From Thermoplasmatota archaeon (GTDB taxonomy: Archaea; Thermoplasmatota; Penumbrarchaeia; Penumbrarchaeales; Penumbrarchaeaceae), in the NCBI GenBank assembly GCA_016929175.1, contig JAFGJI010000097.1:1-14942 (forward strand): 14,942 bases of DNA. The letters are read 5' to 3'. Numbering within the stretch: position 1 is the first letter of the stretch; every line of letters starts with the position of its first letter. The translations under genes and the position numbers were made by a program. The notes beneath the pieces were generated by a model, which was not told the DNA's origin, did not search any database, and was given only the letters and a program-made list of their open reading frames with translations. Below are positions 14,801 to 14,942 of this stretch, piece by piece.

Positions 14801-14942
14801 ATACTGAACTACACCTGGACCATAAGGAACGAGAACTCCGGCGAGGAGTTCAGGCTCTACGGAAGCAGCATATTGGTGCGTTTCTACCCTTCGAACGGCA
14901 ACCTATCGATAATCCAGAGCGAGAAGTTCTTCATCAACCTCT
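11891..14942 (+). CDS. Secreted Asp-box (BNR/sialidase-like) beta-propeller protein with Fn3 and Ig/cadherin-like domains (3'-partial)
   Basis: The frame stays open for 1,017 codons to the window edge, so the C-terminus is missing. Residues 1-32 form a signal peptide (hydrophobic core ALLLTTILLLAAVLPVL). Five Asp-boxes of the type S-x-D-x-G-x-T-W occur near residues 88 (degenerate, SLNGGHSW), 153 (STDSGATW), 211 (STDLGVTW), 341 (STDNGATW) and 400 (STDGGTTW), consistent with a sialidase-like beta-propeller over about 35-455. A fibronectin type III domain follows (about 460-562), then cadherin/Ig-like domains with N-x-P-P linkers and acidic strand ends. I cannot identify the arginine triad of true sialidases, so glycan cleavage is not claimed; Asp-box propellers also serve as binding domains. 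Start ATG 11891 is chosen from the GAGGTGG site and the signal peptide. A C-terminal anchor may lie beyond the window, as in the surface protein at its left edge. Confidence 0.9.
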   Translation, partial: MHRSGHFNGTALLLTTILLLAAVLPVLGTAGALTFGKDVHIKPYDPDNRDQRNFDISASGMDDTAEVYVVYEDLSAGANDPHAWFQRSLNGGHSWQAPIDMMKADPASGDKQIGPVIDVYENKTARVIAVAYLDSTYRTIPALTEYVIVVRTSTDSGATWSADKLVTPTSMSGYPSSKIKEMDMTFDPYGNIFVTWTNIDPSNAQIDIAYSTDLGVTWSTPVAVKTQPDAPDPNWAQKRSTVAANGQYVFVGWEVNYDYKPDTYMSRAPSSNLAGYPSLVFETATRIPKPVVYPMYQSYLPNMEADTNGVHLTWWDFSTDKNGANNEDIGNDRPCIKYTMSTDNGATWGVSGNDNIIVNVSQDADRWHGRPDIGIGADGTIAISWMDYTLGNTNIFTTTSTDGGTTWSKPARVNDHAPTIYKDEPRVALDSGGAAHVIWWERDPDMADMDLKHARSIVNQEPEQIDDLLLLVTDERYALVSWTPNREPDFKRYKTYIFEGPDFVPSDVEWPEGPLYNRSTNQLMNMETFTRELTPNTQYYAKVVVEDQEGLTSVSNEVSFRTKPVNQPPSFTKDISTIYLMEDESREGAINLSYWVEMGWIVDDAYNGFSDLEFGYEQMVPEPNLTVRTSKIGLDTIYWYFDIFRKVPDWYGEDRFRITVSDTGKDGGFGTGDEKVGYSNWFTVQMNSTNDPPFWSKFQDLNTGYETTLSSNQREFMPLAKDIGCLEGLEYRFAVTANDIDYGDFVRFSASDPRVHVTVDQNDPKHKSIFSITPTNDDVPELNITITAMDEALATKNLTLYIPVENVNNAPFFLSVEGSAIDSSGDLVKFEVFEGGTLSFNVSAGDIDFEDVLDLESPSDRPVISKVSPANWTVTVTATEADALSGSIAFDLQLWDRQKTDYSVLSVNITILNVQDPPEWIAGSGKIKVEYVQDLEDENEWGGKKGGTKVQAEWGENVRFEGFASDRDLDILNYTWTIRNENSGEEFRLYGSSILVRFYPSNGNLSIIQSEKFFINL

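Overview
The window is archaeal. A minus-strand operon encodes ribosomal protein S6e and the gamma subunit of initiation factor 2 (aIF2), which occur in archaea and eukaryotes but not bacteria. Upstream regions carry TATA-like boxes, some placed for leaderless transcripts, and other genes use Shine-Dalgarno sites of the GGAGGTGA type. The GAF-PAS histidine-kinase-like protein and the very large secreted beta-domain proteins recall uncultured Thermoplasmatota. That phylum call is an inference from memory of gene content; archaeal origin is firm.

Layout. (1) 1-2214: the 3' part of a giant surface protein with repeated cadherin/Ig-like (He_PIG-type) domains, one C-terminal membrane anchor and a charged cytoplasmic tail. 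(2) 2276-3762: a two-gene operon (winged-helix protein plus nucleotidyltransferase) that looks like an AbiE-type, type IV toxin-antitoxin pair. Its promoter/start region carries operator-like direct and inverted repeats. (3) 3948-5413: two tandem paralogous membrane proteins, coupled by an ATGA overlap. (4) 5426-7132, minus: a soluble GAF-PAS sensor histidine-kinase homologue with a conserved-looking H-box but an ATP-binding domain lacking recognisable G1 and G2 boxes. (5) 7292-9331: a membrane-anchored gingipain-like (clan CD, C25-like) cysteine peptidase. (6) 9332-11657, minus: an operon of a conserved-looking 76-residue protein, S6e, aIF2 gamma and a PIN-domain protein. (7) 11891 to the right edge: a secreted Asp-box (BNR/sialidase-like) beta-propeller followed by Fn3 and Ig/cadherin-like domains, cut by the window end.

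How the genes fit together. Five of the twelve genes encode exported or membrane-anchored envelope proteins (two giant beta-domain proteins, the two paralogs, the peptidase), so this is largely a cell-surface locus with a core translation operon embedded in it. Base composition is uneven. Lines sampled by hand gave about 48% G+C in the first gene, 33-48% in the toxin-antitoxin-like operon and 67% in the peptidase gene, so the left part may have a different history.

The points most worth a second look are the AbiE-like pair with its operator, the degenerate kinase, the tandem two-helix paralogs, the small protein heading the translation operon, and the convergent gene pair whose stop codons abut with no spacer. 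No RNA genes, CRISPR arrays or insertion sequences were recognised.
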